48,879 nucleotides of DNA, taken from Saprolegnia diclina VS20. Lineage: Eukaryota > Oomycota > Saprolegniomycetes > Saprolegniales > Saprolegniaceae. How positions within the stretch are numbered: position 1 is the stretch's first letter; each line of letters opens with the position of its first letter. A program made the translations under genes and the position numbers. The DNA is taken from the NCBI RefSeq assembly GCF_000281045.1, contig NW_008246084.1, positions 188,316 through 237,194 of the forward strand, written 5' to 3'. Shown one piece after another: positions 1-13,889 of this stretch. The notes beneath the pieces were generated by a model that saw only the letters and a list, made by a program, of their open reading frames with translations, did no database searches and was not told where the DNA came from.

Positions 1-2208
<2,208 letters not shown>

Positions 2209-2313
2209 CGACGGGGCAAATGCAAAATGGCGGAAGAGCAAGATCAGATGCTGGAAGAACAGGTGCCAAAGTATGGAAGAGGTTCGTAAACCGAGGGAGT
2301 CTCGAAAATGCAA

Positions 2314-3240
2314 TGAAAAGGTCGCAAGTGCAATGACGTCGTCATCATCTTATTCGCTCGTGCCGGCAGAAGGCCAGGGTGCGTCGCCCGCGCGCAATGG
2401 TTGCATGCTTGCAGCCGGCGCTCGAACGGACGCGGTGGCATCGACATCGAAGGCCGTGTGCAGGAAACTTGACATGAGGTTTCCTTGAAGCACCCGCTTT
2501 TGTCGGAGGTTTTTCGAAATACCCCCGGTTGTGTCATTTGTCGGTCGCGGAGTGTGCGCCAGAGCAATCACGGTGCACAGTAGTACATAGATGGGCTGCA
2601 GGAAACCAACGAGCCCCACTGAACAAGCCCATTCAACGAGGCTTGAGCCGCCAGGTCCATGCGACGACCGCCGCGTCGCACGAAGGAGGGACACGGTCGT
2701 ACGATTTTTGCGACATCGCATCTGAGTACGACGAGTACTTACAGGTCCATCACCTACGGGCACGGTGCGAGCTGTTGCCACGCGGGACTTTCGGAGCAAA
2801 TCGCGAGTTCTGGTCAGCACAGGCGGCAGTGGTTGATGCTACTACGGTACTGCAATTGAAGAGGATCGGTGTACGAACGCAGCTTGTTCTGCCACAGCAA
2901 AGAAAAATGCGCTCGAGATACCCGAAGCACTATGCGAGGCGAGTGGAGCTCTTGTGCCCATGTTTAAGGAGTCTGGAAGCACGTGCACTGACTGCTCCTA
3001 CAATTGTACGGTTGTGATGAAGCGTCATGTACCCAGGATCCATGACGCACCAAGTCCGAGGTTGCCGCTCCCTCGAATCTTCTGGTCGCGTGAATCTCCA
3101 ACTTCAAGTTACACCGGCTCTACGCCCTGCGCTTGCCACGTCATTTCGCCCGCCACCCACGCCATGTATTCTTTCCCAACCCGTTTCAAACAAAAGTGGT
3201 GTCTATGTTGTGGAGTCTAAGTGTATTCAAAGAAGCGTCC
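2314..3240. other. Spacer between the two CNNM genes, no gene supported
   Basis: Open frames of up to about 160 codons exist on both strands, but none shows a recognisable domain, codon bias or splice logic. A minus-strand stretch near 2560-2660 is hydrophobic but lacks a convincing start. Confidence 0.4.
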
Positions 3241-5351
3241 TCACTCGAACGCGATTTGCATCTCGTCCATGCTGTCGGCCTGAAGAAGACTCACTTTGAC
3301 TTCGTCGCTAGGAATGGGCGCTGGGGCAGTCACCGGATGGATTTGAGCCGTGTGCTTGGGCGACGCAAAGCGCTTCGACCGCACGCGGGGGGTCGACGTG
3401 GCCTTGACAAGACGCGGGTGCAAGCTCACATTCGGGTGCAGCATGTGCTGAAAGTCGACGTGGGTGATCTGCAAGCAGAGAATCTTCCCACACCGACTAG
3501 GCACGACCGCGGTAAAGTCCGGGACGTGTGTGTTGGCCGGCACGACAAGGCTCTCGGCACCGAGGACCGACCAGACGTCCATTTCAATCGCCAGCCCTAC
3601 ACTTGCCTGTCAGTTTATTACCCAAGAGCAGAAAAGGCACTGGCGCGCACCGTGGCGTCCGGTTGTGACCTTGACGCAACCCTCCATCACAACAACGCAG
3701 TGATTTGCGACCTGCGACGGCGAGTACATGCGGACACCGAGGGCCGTCTCGCGGCCATATTCGACGAGGCGGCACTTCATCAAGAGACTGCTCACATCGT
3801 CCATGGTCAGTGCGTCGCCTACCACACTTGAATCTGGCGCCGTCCACAACGCAGATTTCAGATTCACCGCCAGATTTCCGCAGCTGAAAGACTGGTTGGT
3901 TGGCCACGAGGTGGGTTGCCAAGTCCTTGGCTTCCTCCACCGTCAAGTACATGTCATCGTCGTCGTCGTCATCGAGAACGTCGTCGGATGAGCCGACGCG
4001 CAGTCGACGGATCGCGGAAGGATCGACGTCGCGGCACGCCATGGTCTTGTTGCGCCCGTCTACAAATATGGAAAAAATTGTCTTTTTGTCTGTTGACAGC
4101 CTTTGATACCGCTGACATCGCCTTCGCTGCGAAACGTATCTTGCAAAATCTCCTCAATCACGTCTTCCAGCGAGACGACGCCGACAGCTTCCAGGAACGG
4201 GTCGCCGTCGCCCGCATTGTTGACATCTTGCACCAAGGCGAGGCGCGAATGGCCCATCTTGAAGGCCTTGAGAAGGTCCCCGAGGTTCGTATCGGGCCAG
4301 ACGCGGTGAATACCACGGCCGAAAATATGAACAAAGTGCAGCGCCGAAATCGGCTCCTAGTATTCGTGTACACATATGTCATTGGATAGAGAAAGCATAC
4401 ATTCGGGTCGACAAACACGAGGTCCTTGATGAACAGCAGCCCAAGCACGTCGTTGCGCGAGCGGCCGTAGACTGGCACGCGGCTAAACCCCTTGGCGTAA
4501 ATGTCCCGCAGCGTACTTCGGTCGAGGAGCGCTGTCGATGGCAGCATGTACACATCATTAATGCGCGTCAAGATCGCGCTCACGGGTTGGCTCTTGTAGT
4601 GCAGCGCGCCGTACATGATCCAGCTTTCATCGTCGTCAATCAAGTCGCGCTTGACGTGAATGTCGAGCATCTTCCAGAGCTACACGGTCGACGCTCGTCA
4701 AGAGCGATGACGGAACGGACCCACCTCTCGCTTGGTGAAGAGCGTGCCGACTTCTTGACCGAGAAGCGCGTCCAAGACGGCGCTCACGGGCTTGGCCAGA
4801 ACGTAGAAGAGCGCAATGATCAGTTTAACGAACGGCACCGACTTGGCACCGATGGCTACGAAAGGACCCGTCATTTTCACTTGGAATTAGAATCGCAAGT
4901 GTACCGAGCGCGTGGCGGGAGCACGCAGCTTGCGGAATGACTTCGCCAACGAGGACGATGAGCGCTGTCGACACAAGAAAGCCAAGAAGACCTACCCCAC
5001 CCGCCTGATTACAAAAGAAACGTGAGCGTAAGTACCGCTCGTGAGGTCGGCGAGAAGGATCGAGAGCAGCGAGTTGACGGCCACGTTGCCAAGCAGAAGG
5101 GTCGTGAGAAGAAGGTTGCCGTTCTTTCGGATCGGTGCAATCTTGCGCGCGGCGGCGGCATGGCGCTTCTCTGTTGGCGTCGCACCCTCGTCTTCGCCCG
5201 CGCCAATGACGACTTCGAGCCCAATCTTGTCGAGCGACATGAGCCCGAGCGTGAGGCCCGAAAAGACCGCCGAGAGCGCCACGAGTGCCGTGATCCCGAA
5301 GCCCCGAACGACCCAGTCGCTCATCGAGAGCGACGCCTCGGTCGTGCTCAT
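3241..5351 (-). CDS. CNNM/CorC-type Mg transporter, tandem paralogue
   Basis: Second complete CNNM-type gene in the same orientation. It starts at 5351 (MSTTEASLSMSDWVV) and stops at 3241 (ending DEMQIAFE). Order: DUF21 domain (FSGLTLGLMSLDKIGLE, GNVAVNSLLSILLADLTSG, then GEVIPQAACSRHAL after an intron near 5030-4990), a segment with VAIGAKSVPFVKLI, CBS pair (AILTRINDVYMLPSTALLD, GFSRVPVYGRSRNDVLGLL, VVSLEDVIEEILQDTF), an Asp-rich linker (seven consecutive D near 3970) and a C-terminal cNMP-like domain (ANTHVPDFTAVVPSRCGK). At least six short introns interrupt it; the one ending near 4060 carries a long T-run before TAG. Domain order and several intron positions match the neighbour at 1-2208, so this is a tandem duplication that has since diverged. 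Predicted role: Mg2+ transport or sensing, by family. Confidence 0.85.
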
Positions 5352-5613
5352 GGCGATAAGCTTTTTATGGACCCTTGATCACGCTCACGCAGGCGACAGA
5401 AATAGCGCCACCCAAAATAATATCGGAAAATACGTGGCACGCTCGGAGCGCACAAAAATACGTGGCACTCTCAGAGCGCATAACAGCCTCTGGGCAATCC
5501 AAGACCTGCCTGGGTACTTGCCGCCACGGAACGACATATCAACGACATCGAAGGAAAGTACTTGTATTCAACCCGCTGCGATTGCAGGTCTGTAGTAGGA
5601 TGGTAGGATGAAC

Positions 5614-7708
5614 TTAGTTCATAAAGGGATAGTCGACCGACGCGTAGGTAAACTGCTGGAGGCCGATGTACGGGCTGTTGGCGGCGTGGCATGACCACAG
5701 ATGCGGGTTGGTACCAGACGCGCTACCCATGTCTAGGCAAAAGCCAGAGAATTTGACGTGGCGCAGTTGCTGCGTCGCGCTGTCGTACGTCCACTTCTGA
5801 TTGGTGTTGCTCTGGCTGCACGAATAGAGGTGAACCGCCCCGCCGTTCCAGCCCTGGTACGCATCGAGGCAGAGACCGGTCGTGCTCAGCGCGACCGTCT
5901 GGTGCACGTTATCGACGATCCAGTGCTGGTTGGTGCTATCAGCAAACGCGACGGTGCCAGCATCGGCGTTGCCCGCGAGCACGCGCTGCTTGTTGGCGAT
6001 CGTGACGCGCTCGGTCGGGAGACCAATCCACTGGTTGGCGTTGAGGTTGTTGAGCGCGTGGCACTGCCAGACCTGCACTCCGTGCGACGCGTCATTCGGG
6101 TCGACGTCGACGCACAGATTCGGGTGCGTTGCATGCACGAGTCGGTGGTTTTGGGCGTCGATCTTCCATTTCTGATTGCCATTCGACGCGTCGCAGCTCC
6201 ACGTATGAAGCGCATAGCCCGCCGCTTTGGACACATCAGGGTAGGCGTCGAGGCAGGCGTTGCCGCTGAGCGACTTGAGGAGATACGTCGTCGCGTCATA
6301 CTCGAAGCGCTCGTTGAGGTTGTGCCGGGGCGTGTTGGCGTACAGCATGCCGTTCCACTCGGAAATCGCGAGGCCGCGGGACGTGTAGAGCTGCAGCGTC
6401 GGGCGACCGTCGTTGCGAACGTTCGAGTAGATCGACGTCGGGTACGTAATGGTGTTTTGCGCGCTGTCCATGTTGCCAGCGCCGAGGTTCGAGACGACCG
6501 CCGAGACGAGCGACCGCGCGGAGCCCGCGTCCGCGTCACCGGATGCGTCCCAGAACATGGCGCCGGCGAGCTTGTACTTTTGAACGTACTGCATTTTGGC
6601 AGCAATCGTAGCCGGGCCGTCGTACCTACATTTCGATGTCAGACAACTTGTCCATCCTTGGCGAGATGGATGCTTACGTGATCAACATCTTGGTCGACGG
6701 GTTGTACGAGTACGTAGCCATCGTCGTCGTGTCGACTTGCTCGGTCGTGCCGGCCAGCGGAAGACTCTTATAGCGCCACGAGCCAGCGGCGCCGTTGTCA
6801 CCGACGGTCGGCGTCGCAAACGACTGGTAGAGTCCGGGCGTGTTCTCAAACGACGTGCCGTAGAGCGGAAGACCCATGACGAGCTTGGTGCCAGGACAAC
6901 CTTTCTGGAGATAGTACTGAACCGCAGCATCTACCGAGAGCTTCATGTCGCCCGGCGCCTTGGCGTCCGTATACAAGTTGGCCGAGTACCCGGACACGCG
7001 GCTCCACGACCCGGAAAAGTCATACCTACAGTCGATTTTAGTGCACACATCGCATCGAGTGTAGTACGTCATGAGGTTGATGGCGTCGACGATGGTGCAG
7101 AGCGTTGCGAGGTGCGGCCCCAAATCATTGTCAAAGCCGGGCGCCGCAAACGTAAGCTCGGCGCGGAAGGACAGCTGGTTGAGCGCCGCCTTGAGTTCGC
7201 GCATGAGCGTGGTAAAGTTGGCCGTGTCGGTGGCGCCCGTCGGGTACTCCCAGTCCAAGTCGACGCCGTCGAGGCCGAGGTTGACGAGCACATCGAGAAC
7301 GTTGGCGATAAAGGTGGCGCGGAGCGAGGGCGACGCGGCAATGCCGGGGAAGGCGTCGCCGTTGCCCCAGCCGCCGATCGAGAGCGACACTTTGGTCTGG
7401 CGGTTCGCCCGCTTGAAGGCGATGAGCTGGCCAAAGTTGCCTTGAAGCGACGTCGGATCACCGACGGCCGAGCCAAACGCCGCCGACGCGTTGGTGAAGC
7501 GGAGGCTGCCGTCGGCTTCGGGCAGCGCGAACGCGTAGTTGATGTGCGTGAGCCGGCTGCCGTCGAGCGCGTTGACGTTGTAGTTGAACATCTCGGGCGC
7601 CCACTCGGTAAAGTACGCGACGTTGCGGTACGACGCGGCGGCGGCGGGCGCCAGGAGTAGCGACGCGACGGCGGCGGCGATGTGCATGCAGGGCAACGGA
7701 AAAGGCAA
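5614..7708 (-). CDS. Secreted GH18 chitinase with C-terminal ricin-B-type lectin domain
   Basis: Three exons (7708-7068, 7025-6678, 6625-5614) encode 666 aa, or 659 if translation starts at the second Met (7687), which directly opens a signal peptide (MHIAAAVASLLLAPAAA). The GH18 barrel shows KVSLSIGGWG, the catalytic motif DGVDLDWE with the acid Glu, INLMTYDFSGSW across intron 1, and AGAMFWDASGD. The last 230 residues form a ricin-B-like trefoil with QxW repeats (NQKWKID, NQHWIVD, NQKWTYD) and repeated CLDAY/CVDVD strands. It should hydrolyse chitin or related glucans outside the cell, with the lectin binding polysaccharide. Remodelling of the organism's own wall and attack on chitinous prey are both possible. 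This lectin fold is common in carbohydrate-active enzymes and does not imply toxicity. Confidence 0.93.
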
Positions 7709-8282
7709 TCTGGCTAAGGAGCTTCACAACCGCACCACCTGGTCCGTGTGTTACACCGATCATTTGGCGCTTCGTTTGGCCACCAGGTACCGGTAATGCT
7801 GCGCCTCGAAATTGTTGATCGATATTGGCGCAATAACGTTGCCCTGTATTCGTCACCGCAAGTAGAAGCTCGGTATCGCGCGGTTGGAGCTGGGCTGGGA
7901 AAGCGACACCTCGTTGCCTTGGTACGACGCTCGGTGGGTGCTAGTGTCATGTGGAGAGAGCAGCCAGCTGGTGCCTGTGGTAGGCTGGCAACGATCCGGT
8001 TCATTTGGATCCGGCTGATGATAGAGAGGCCAAGGGCGAGACTCATCAGAAGAGAGTGAGTGGTCAGTGATGCCTCCACTTCCACTAACGTTACGTAAGC
8101 TTTCGACCGGACGTTGCGACTTGCTGCATGGATGTACCAGTGCTGCGCGGTTTGTGAGGATCCTCGCTGGATTAGATCCGTGGTATCATGCGTGTGTATC
8201 ACTCGTCGTCACTGCTCGAGGTCGCGAGGTCTCAACCCTGAGATCGCAAACTCAACGAGCAAATAGCGGAGCCAGTGCAAGA
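7709..8282. other. Spacer between divergent chitinase and NHL genes
   Basis: Shared upstream region of two divergently transcribed genes. Nothing recognisable was found beyond short open frames. A small 5' exon of the NHL gene could lie here. Confidence 0.4.
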
Positions 8283-8393
8283 ATGATGCGACCGACCGGA
8301 AAGCTTCGGAGCACTTGCTTGGAAGTCCTGGACAGGCGCCACAAAAAGATCGCAAAGGGACCAATCACATTGTCGCATTTGGGAACCGTTGCG

Positions 8394-10027
8394 ATGCAGC
8401 ACCGACCATGCCAGAGGCACAGCCATGCCAGCGGTGGTCGCCGCCGGAGCGAGACGGTACGTGATGCAACGCGTGTGCTCTGCGGCAGCGGCCAGCGCGG
8501 CTGCGGCGACGGCAAGGCCACCGTCGCCACCTTCAACACGCCCATCGCTCTCGGTTGCTTGATTGATGGCACCCTCGTCGTCTCCGACTGCCAAGTACTA
8601 CGCTACGCTCTGTCACCACCTTATTCTCTCGTATTCGTAGAGCAACACGCTGCGGTTCGCGGCGCATGACGACAAGGGCGGGTTCCGCGTCCACGCCCTG
8701 CGCAACTCGTCCTTCCTGGCGCCGCGCGGCCTGGGACTCGACGCCACGCTCTTGTACGTCTGCGATACCGGCCACCACATGATCAAGGTTGGTCTCCTTC
8801 CCGACGCATTCCTGGAGGACATGGACTTTGGCGTCTTTGCGGGTTCGGGGCGGAAAGGGCTTGTCGATGGTCTCGCGGCGAGTAGCGCATTCCACCACCC
8901 GTCGAGTCTTGTCGTGCTGGCGGACCATAGCGTTCTTGTCGCTGACACGGGCAACCATTGCATTCGGTCGATCCACCGGACGCACGGGCAGTGGTGTGTG
9001 CGTACGATCGCGGGCGGCGCGCGCGCGCTTGGTCCCAACCCAGTGGTGGGGCGGCGGTCGTCGGCGTCGTCCAACACCCCACTGCCCGGCTACGCGGATG
9101 GCGTTGGGCCCACGGCCCTCTTTCGCGGCCCCAGTGGTCTCGCGCTCGGGCCTCTCGGTGAAGTCTTTGTTGCCGATACGTTCAACCACTGCGTCCGCGT
9201 CTTGACGTGGTCTGAAGACGCTGGCGCGTGGATTGTCGAGACACTGGCGGGGCAGCCCAAGAGCGGCCATATCAACGGCGCGTGCGACAGCGCCCTCTTC
9301 AACCAACCCGTGGGTCTCTGCGTCGCGCCGGACGAGTCGATCTTTGTCGCCGACAAGGGCAACAACTGCCTGCGTCAACTCGGCGGCGTCGTTCGAAGCC
9401 ACGACCGGTGCTACTACAGCTGGGTGCGCACCGTGACGATCGAGAGCTTTGCGCCGAGCCAAGTGTTTTCCAAAGGCGTCGAGCCGCCCTTTCTCTTGCC
9501 CAAAGGCGTGTGCACGCTCCAAGGACGGTATGCGAAACCAGATCAAGTGCTTCTTGGCGTGTGCGATTCGGGCAACCATTTGGTTCGTCTCGTGTCCGTG
9601 CCCAGCATCGCGCGTCCCGACGTTGCAAGCAGCGTCGATGCCGACGGTCGAGAGGAGGATCTGGACGATGACAACAACAACAACAACAGCATGGACGAGG
9701 AAGACACGTACGTGACGAGTGGTCCAAGCTCTACGAGATGCTGATGCTTTTTCAGCGAGGAGCCGACAGCTGAAACCGTACCCAAGCACGAGTTGGACGC
9801 GGTAGCTTTTGAACGACGGCGTGGACACATCGTTTTCATGGCTGCGATAGTTGCAGCGAGAAATCGAGCAGCTTCGCGCTGACAATGCCACGTATCGTCA
9901 ACTGCTCGAAGTCGCCGTCGCCAAGGTATTCCTACTAACCTTGCGTCCAACGGCTGAGATTTTTGGCATTCGATAGATGCACGAGTTGAGCTCATTGCTC
10001 GAAGCCCGCTCGGATAGCACCAACTAA
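8394..10027 (+). CDS. NHL-repeat beta-propeller protein with C-terminal leucine-zipper coiled coil
   Basis: Exons 8394-8594, 8641-9707, 9756-9801, 9851-9925 and 9977-10027 join in phase to give 479 aa. Repeated NHL blades are plain: GSGQRGCGDG, LYVCDTGHHMIK, VLVADTGNHCIRSI, VFVADTFNHCVRVL, IFVADKGNNCLRQL and CDSGNHLVRLV. After the propeller comes an acidic/Asn stretch (DDDNNNNNSMDEED). Three tiny exons then encode a heptad-like helix (LQREIEQLRADNATYRQLL) ending in ARSDSTN. The propeller suggests protein or ligand binding and the zipper suggests dimerisation; no enzyme signature is visible. The start is uncertain: an in-frame ATG at 8283 would add 37 residues, and an alternative ATG at 8425 needs an extra intron. 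The tail exons are easily missed because the unspliced frame stops at 9744. Confidence 0.8.
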
Positions 10028-10084
10028 GTTTAACCGATAACTAGTTTGTTTTCAGAGTATTAGATTATTTATTGTCGCACAGTC

Positions 10085-11177
10085 TTACGCCTGCGCGACC
10101 AAGAACGCTGCCTTGGCCTTCTCGAGGATCGCAATGCCGGCTGCCGACTCTTCGGGGTGCACGAGCCGCGCCGCACCGTGCTGGATCGTGTCGGCGAGGC
10201 CAATGTAGTAGGCGCTGTAGTTGCCCGGCTCGCTCACGACGCGCTCGTCCGGCTGGCCGGGACGCTTAAGGACGCCGTAGTGCGCCTCTGGTTCGTGGCC
10301 CCAGCTGTCGCCGTCGGTCAAGGGCGTCCGCCCCGCACGCAGCGCGGTCTCTTGCCCGTCCTCGCCATACTTGATGAACGAGCCATTCGCGCCGCGGATC
10401 GTATACTTGGGCGTCGGGTTCTCGACGAGCATACCCGCCGTGAGCACGACGAGCAAGCCCGGGTATTGACACTCGAGGCGGAAGTAGTCGTCGTTGCTGC
10501 AGCCTTCGCGCTGGCTCTGGACGTCAGCTAACCATATATTCAAGACATGAGCTCCATGGTCGACACTTAGCGAGATGCGTACACGAAATACTCGTCGGTG
10601 GGCCAAAGAGCGTCAGCATTTGGTCGACGAGATGCGCACCGAGGTCGTAGAGAAGGCCGCCGCCACCGACGTCCGCGCTCTCCTTCCAGTTACCCTTGAG
10701 CGACGGGCGGAAGCGGTCAAAGTGGGCCTCAAAGTGCGAGAGGTCCCCGAGCGTCTTGCTCTCGAGCAGCTTGCGCACCGTGAGAAAGTCCGAGTCCCAC
10801 CGGCGGTTCTGGAAGACGGTCAGGACAACGCTGTTGGCGCGGGCCGTCTCGATGAGGACGCTCGCTTCGGCCGATGTGACGCACATGGGCTTGTCGACAA
10901 CCACGTGCTTCTTAGCCTCGAGCGCAATCTTGGCCTGTTCAAAGTGCAAGTTTGTCGGCGTCGCAATCACGACCACGTCGATCGGCGCCGCGACGAGGTC
11001 GGCCATCGAGCGCACGATGGTCGCCGACGGCAGCGCGTCGCGGCTGAGCGATTTGGAGCGTTCCATGACGTGCGTGATCTCAAAGCGGCCGCTCGAGAGC
11101 AGCAGCGGCATGTGGAAGAACTGGGCGGCGGTGCCAAAACCCACAAGGCCGGCGCGAAGCTTGGTCGACGAGGTCAT
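10085..11177 (-). CDS. Gfo/Idh/MocA-family NAD(P)-dependent oxidoreductase
   Basis: Two exons (11177-10583 and 10527-10085) with a 55-nt intron give 345 aa. The N-terminal Rossmann fold shows GLVGFGTAAQFFHMPLL, VVIATPTNLHFEQAKIAL and the family signature HVVVDKPM with the catalytic-type Lys. The C-terminal domain has NRRWDSDFLTVRKLL and GGGLLYDLGAHLVDQML with the His expected in the active site. The protein is close in architecture to bacterial and fungal sugar or scyllo-inositol dehydrogenase-like enzymes; the substrate cannot be read from sequence. Met at 11177 was chosen because the glycine-rich loop follows at the normal distance. The splice joins ...TSIS to SDVQSQREG, restoring the family's beta-sheet. 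Confidence 0.92.
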
Positions 11178-11804
11178 CTTGAAGCAAATCTGAAAATGAA
11201 CTTGGTTGCGGACCGGCCAAAAGCCGGAATTTTCCCGGTGGCACAAGCCATGTGTGCGACACAGCACCGATCTTTACCGTGGCGCGTACCAGAGCTCGGA
11301 AGGTGGACGCCGACCGGCGCCAAGCAGCGACGATCGTGTACCTTGGAAAGAGAGAGATGCTCGCACACTTTATAAATCTGGAGTACAGAGAGCTAGTACC
11401 AGAGTATCAGTAGTATCGCTTGACGGCAGCACCCACTGCCGACATAAGGGCCAGATGGTGACCATCATTCAAGGTAGAAATCCAGCGTTTAGTAGTCGAT
11501 GCTGCTTCAACGTAGTGGTGCCAAAGGGGCAATGATTTCGACTGCAATGACGTGCTTGGTCCGAGCTTCTGCTTGGAGCGGGCAAGTTCTGTCGTGCACG
11601 GTCGGCAGCCACCCGACGCGTGGCGGCGCCGCAGTCCAGCAAGAACGACAGCCCAGGACCACAGTAATGTACCTGCGCAAACAGTGCCAACGACTGGATT
11701 TACCCAACTTTCAACAATGTACTCTCAAACCTCAAATTAATCGCGTGTAATCGCTTGCTTGGATTTGAATGGAAACTGTACTAATTATGTTACGTGTACT
11801 CTAC
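11178..11804. other. Spacer upstream of the oxidoreductase gene
   Basis: Short open frames on both strands without domain or splice support; no gene called. Confidence 0.4.
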
Positions 11805-12845
11805 CTATAGAAGGCCTAACTCATGAGCTCTCGCCAGCAACCCGCGCAGCAAGGTCTCTTCGTACTCGAGCGCCACGTCCCGTCGCCCCGGAGGACAAGG
11901 TGCGAGGACCAAGTATGGCTCGTGAACCATCGGCTGCCCCGTCTCGATCGCTGTGATGGCGCGGACCAGCGTATCGATCGCTGCAACGCGCTCGTCTGGT
12001 GTCCAGAGCAGCGGCGGCGCGTGCAGGAAGTTGCCTGTCCGAGGAATGCGGTGCAGACTAGGAGCTTGCTGAAGAATCGCTTGCTGCATGAGCGCCATTG
12101 GCGACTTGCTTTCGGAGCTCTGTGCGTCGGTGTCAGCTTGGGCGGCGGCTGAATCAGCCACAAGTGTTGGCGCCAATGTCATCGAGGTGCTTGGAATGCT
12201 GTCTGTTGCGTCGTCGAGGGTCTTCGTCGTAGGTTCGGTGGCTTGTTGGAGACGTGCAATGGTGGCGTGTTGCTCGTCAATGGTCCGCTGGGCCACAGCG
12301 AGCTTCGTCGTGAGCTCTGTGATCCGGGCTTGTGCAATCTCGAGTGGCGTTGCAGCCTTCGGAACAGGCGCAGTCGAGCGCACTGGCACTGGCGTTGTGG
12401 TAGCAGCGGCGGCTGCCTTCTTGCGATGGTCGACCACCGGCTTGGTCGCCTTGGCCACCAGCTTGGTTGCGGGCCGGACCACAGGTGTCTTCTTGGGCTG
12501 CGGCTTGGGGCTCGACACCAGCTTGGCCGCTGTGCGTGCTTCCTTGGCCTTGCGGCGCTGCTCGGTGGCGTAGAGAGCGGGGTAGGTCTCGCGGAAGAGC
12601 TGTTCTTCGCGCGCGCGGCGCTTGGCCTCCTTGTCTTGGATGTACTGGCTGTTGTAGAGCATGGTGTTTTCGATAATGTCGCGATGCCATTGCGCTTGTC
12701 GTAAAAACACTTTGGCAGGTTTTTCCCACTTCCATCTAGCTTTTACCTCGCAGCCTTTACAAGGCGACGTCCGATATCGCTGATGCTCGAGATCTCGGCA
12801 TCTACGCTCGAATACGCTCTGCAAGCAACCACCAAAGCCAGTCAA
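11805..12845 (-). CDS. Unrecognised coiled-coil, Lys/Ala/Pro-rich protein
   Basis: Single open frame of 346 codons; the start may be at 12845 or at the Met at 12662 (MLYNSQYIQDKEAKRR). I do not recognise the family. Visible parts are a charged N-terminal helix (KEAKRRAREEQLFRETYP), a basic low-complexity linker with repeated PATKLVAKATKP-like words, a heptad segment (ARITELTTKLAVAQRTIDE), a Ser/Thr/Ala-rich stretch, and a compact C-terminal domain (TPDERVAAIDTLVRAITAIE, then EYEETLLRGLLARAHELGLL). This composition suits a scaffold, cytoskeletal or nuclear protein. Frame openness and composition unlike the flanking spacers support a real gene. Confidence 0.6.
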   Translation of the reverse strand: MTGFGGCLQSVFERRCRDLEHQRYRTSPCKGCEVKARWKWEKPAKVFLRQAQWHRDIIENTMLYNSQYIQDKEAKRRAREEQLFRETYPALYATEQRRKAKEARTAAKLVSSPKPQPKKTPVVRPATKLVAKATKPVVDHRKKAAAAATTTPVPVRSTAPVPKAATPLEIAQARITELTTKLAVAQRTIDEQHATIARLQQATEPTTKTLDDATDSIPSTSMTLAPTLVADSAAAQADTDAQSSESKSPMALMQQAILQQAPSLHRIPRTGNFLHAPPLLWTPDERVAAIDTLVRAITAIETGQPMVHEPYLVLAPCPPGRRDVALEYEETLLRGLLARAHELGLL

Positions 12846-13889
12846 CTATACATCTTGGAGGCAACACGGATTCCATCTTGGCGATAGCCCGTGCGGCTCC
12901 GAAACCAAACACGAAACACGCTAGCTTCAACAATGGCTCATCTAATGTTATCTATTCGCAGAGAACGGTCTCGTGGCGGTGGCTAATGTTTTCCCTTCAT
13001 CGTTGCGGGAAGGCCTGACGGTTTGGAAAGACCAATCCAGTGCACACTATTGCCGTTGGATACGCAGGAAAAACGTCACAATCACAACCTCGCCACCGCT
13101 TTGAAGCGCCTTTACCAAGCCGTCAATCACCTCGCATCCGTTGCAGCTCGATATGATTCGCTGTACTGATGCTTTTTGCAATTTCGAAGCTTGTGGTATG
13201 AGGACGCCGTGTTGGTGCTTGCACAGCGGAGTTCGTGCCTGAGATATCGTACTTGGCTATTCATGCCAAAGCAACACAGCACAGCCATCGGATCCACCCC
13301 TCACCGCTTGTCAGCGAGCTCAGACGTCATGTGCTGGACCTCATAATCAGGATACGCTGTGACAAGAGGCTGCCACGTCATGCAAATGCTGGCCGTTTCA
13401 TCCAGCACATCCACAACAATGGCCTCAGAAATTATTTATACCAACTTCGAGGATGTTTTTGCTACATAAACAGCAATGTGTGTTCAATACCTCGCAATTA
13501 ACGCTTCGAGGCAGAGTAGGCTGCAAAATATGCGCGATGCGCCGACGACATCAACGTTCGAGCGTCTTGGTCGAAGCAACTCACAGTCGTAAGTCGCCCA
13601 CGCAACCTCATTTCCCTGCTTCAGGTATATGCAAGTTTGCTCAAAATATGACACCCCTTTGTGCAATAGTACTAGTGTACTCATGGTCCAAACGCGCAGC
13701 GTTCTGACCCGCTCGGCGCTGCGCTGTTCGGTCTCGGCCTCAGTCTCGGAACATTCTCAAACAGAATTTGAAACAGTGTTTACTTTGAATGGGTCCCCCT
13801 ACTCTTGTATTTGATTTTTGTATGCAGACATTTCTTGGCCCCACCAGGTATCCGCTCAAGTGCGCTTTCCTACTTCACCACCACTGATC
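12846..13889. other. Spacer with possible unresolved minus-strand coding fragments
   Basis: No complete gene was found. On the minus strand, pieces that read like protein (for example SCNGCEVIDGLVKALQSGG near 13150-13080, and WQPLVTAYPDYEVQHMTSELADK split around 13390-13320) are separated by stops and a plausible 49-nt intron, but the phases do not agree. A decayed gene or chance reading are both possible. Confidence 0.3.

Noticed and set aside
2529-3017. 162-codon plus-strand frame in the CNNM spacer
   Set aside because: No homology cue, no splice logic, composition like the surrounding spacer.
6596-7660. 354-codon plus-strand frame opposite the chitinase
   Set aside because: Arg/Val-rich antisense shadow of the GH18 exon.
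8533-9891. 452-codon minus-strand frame opposite the NHL gene
   Set aside because: Mirror of the GC-rich NHL exon; composition is Arg/His/Ala-rich with no domain, and the sense strand has clear NHL blades.
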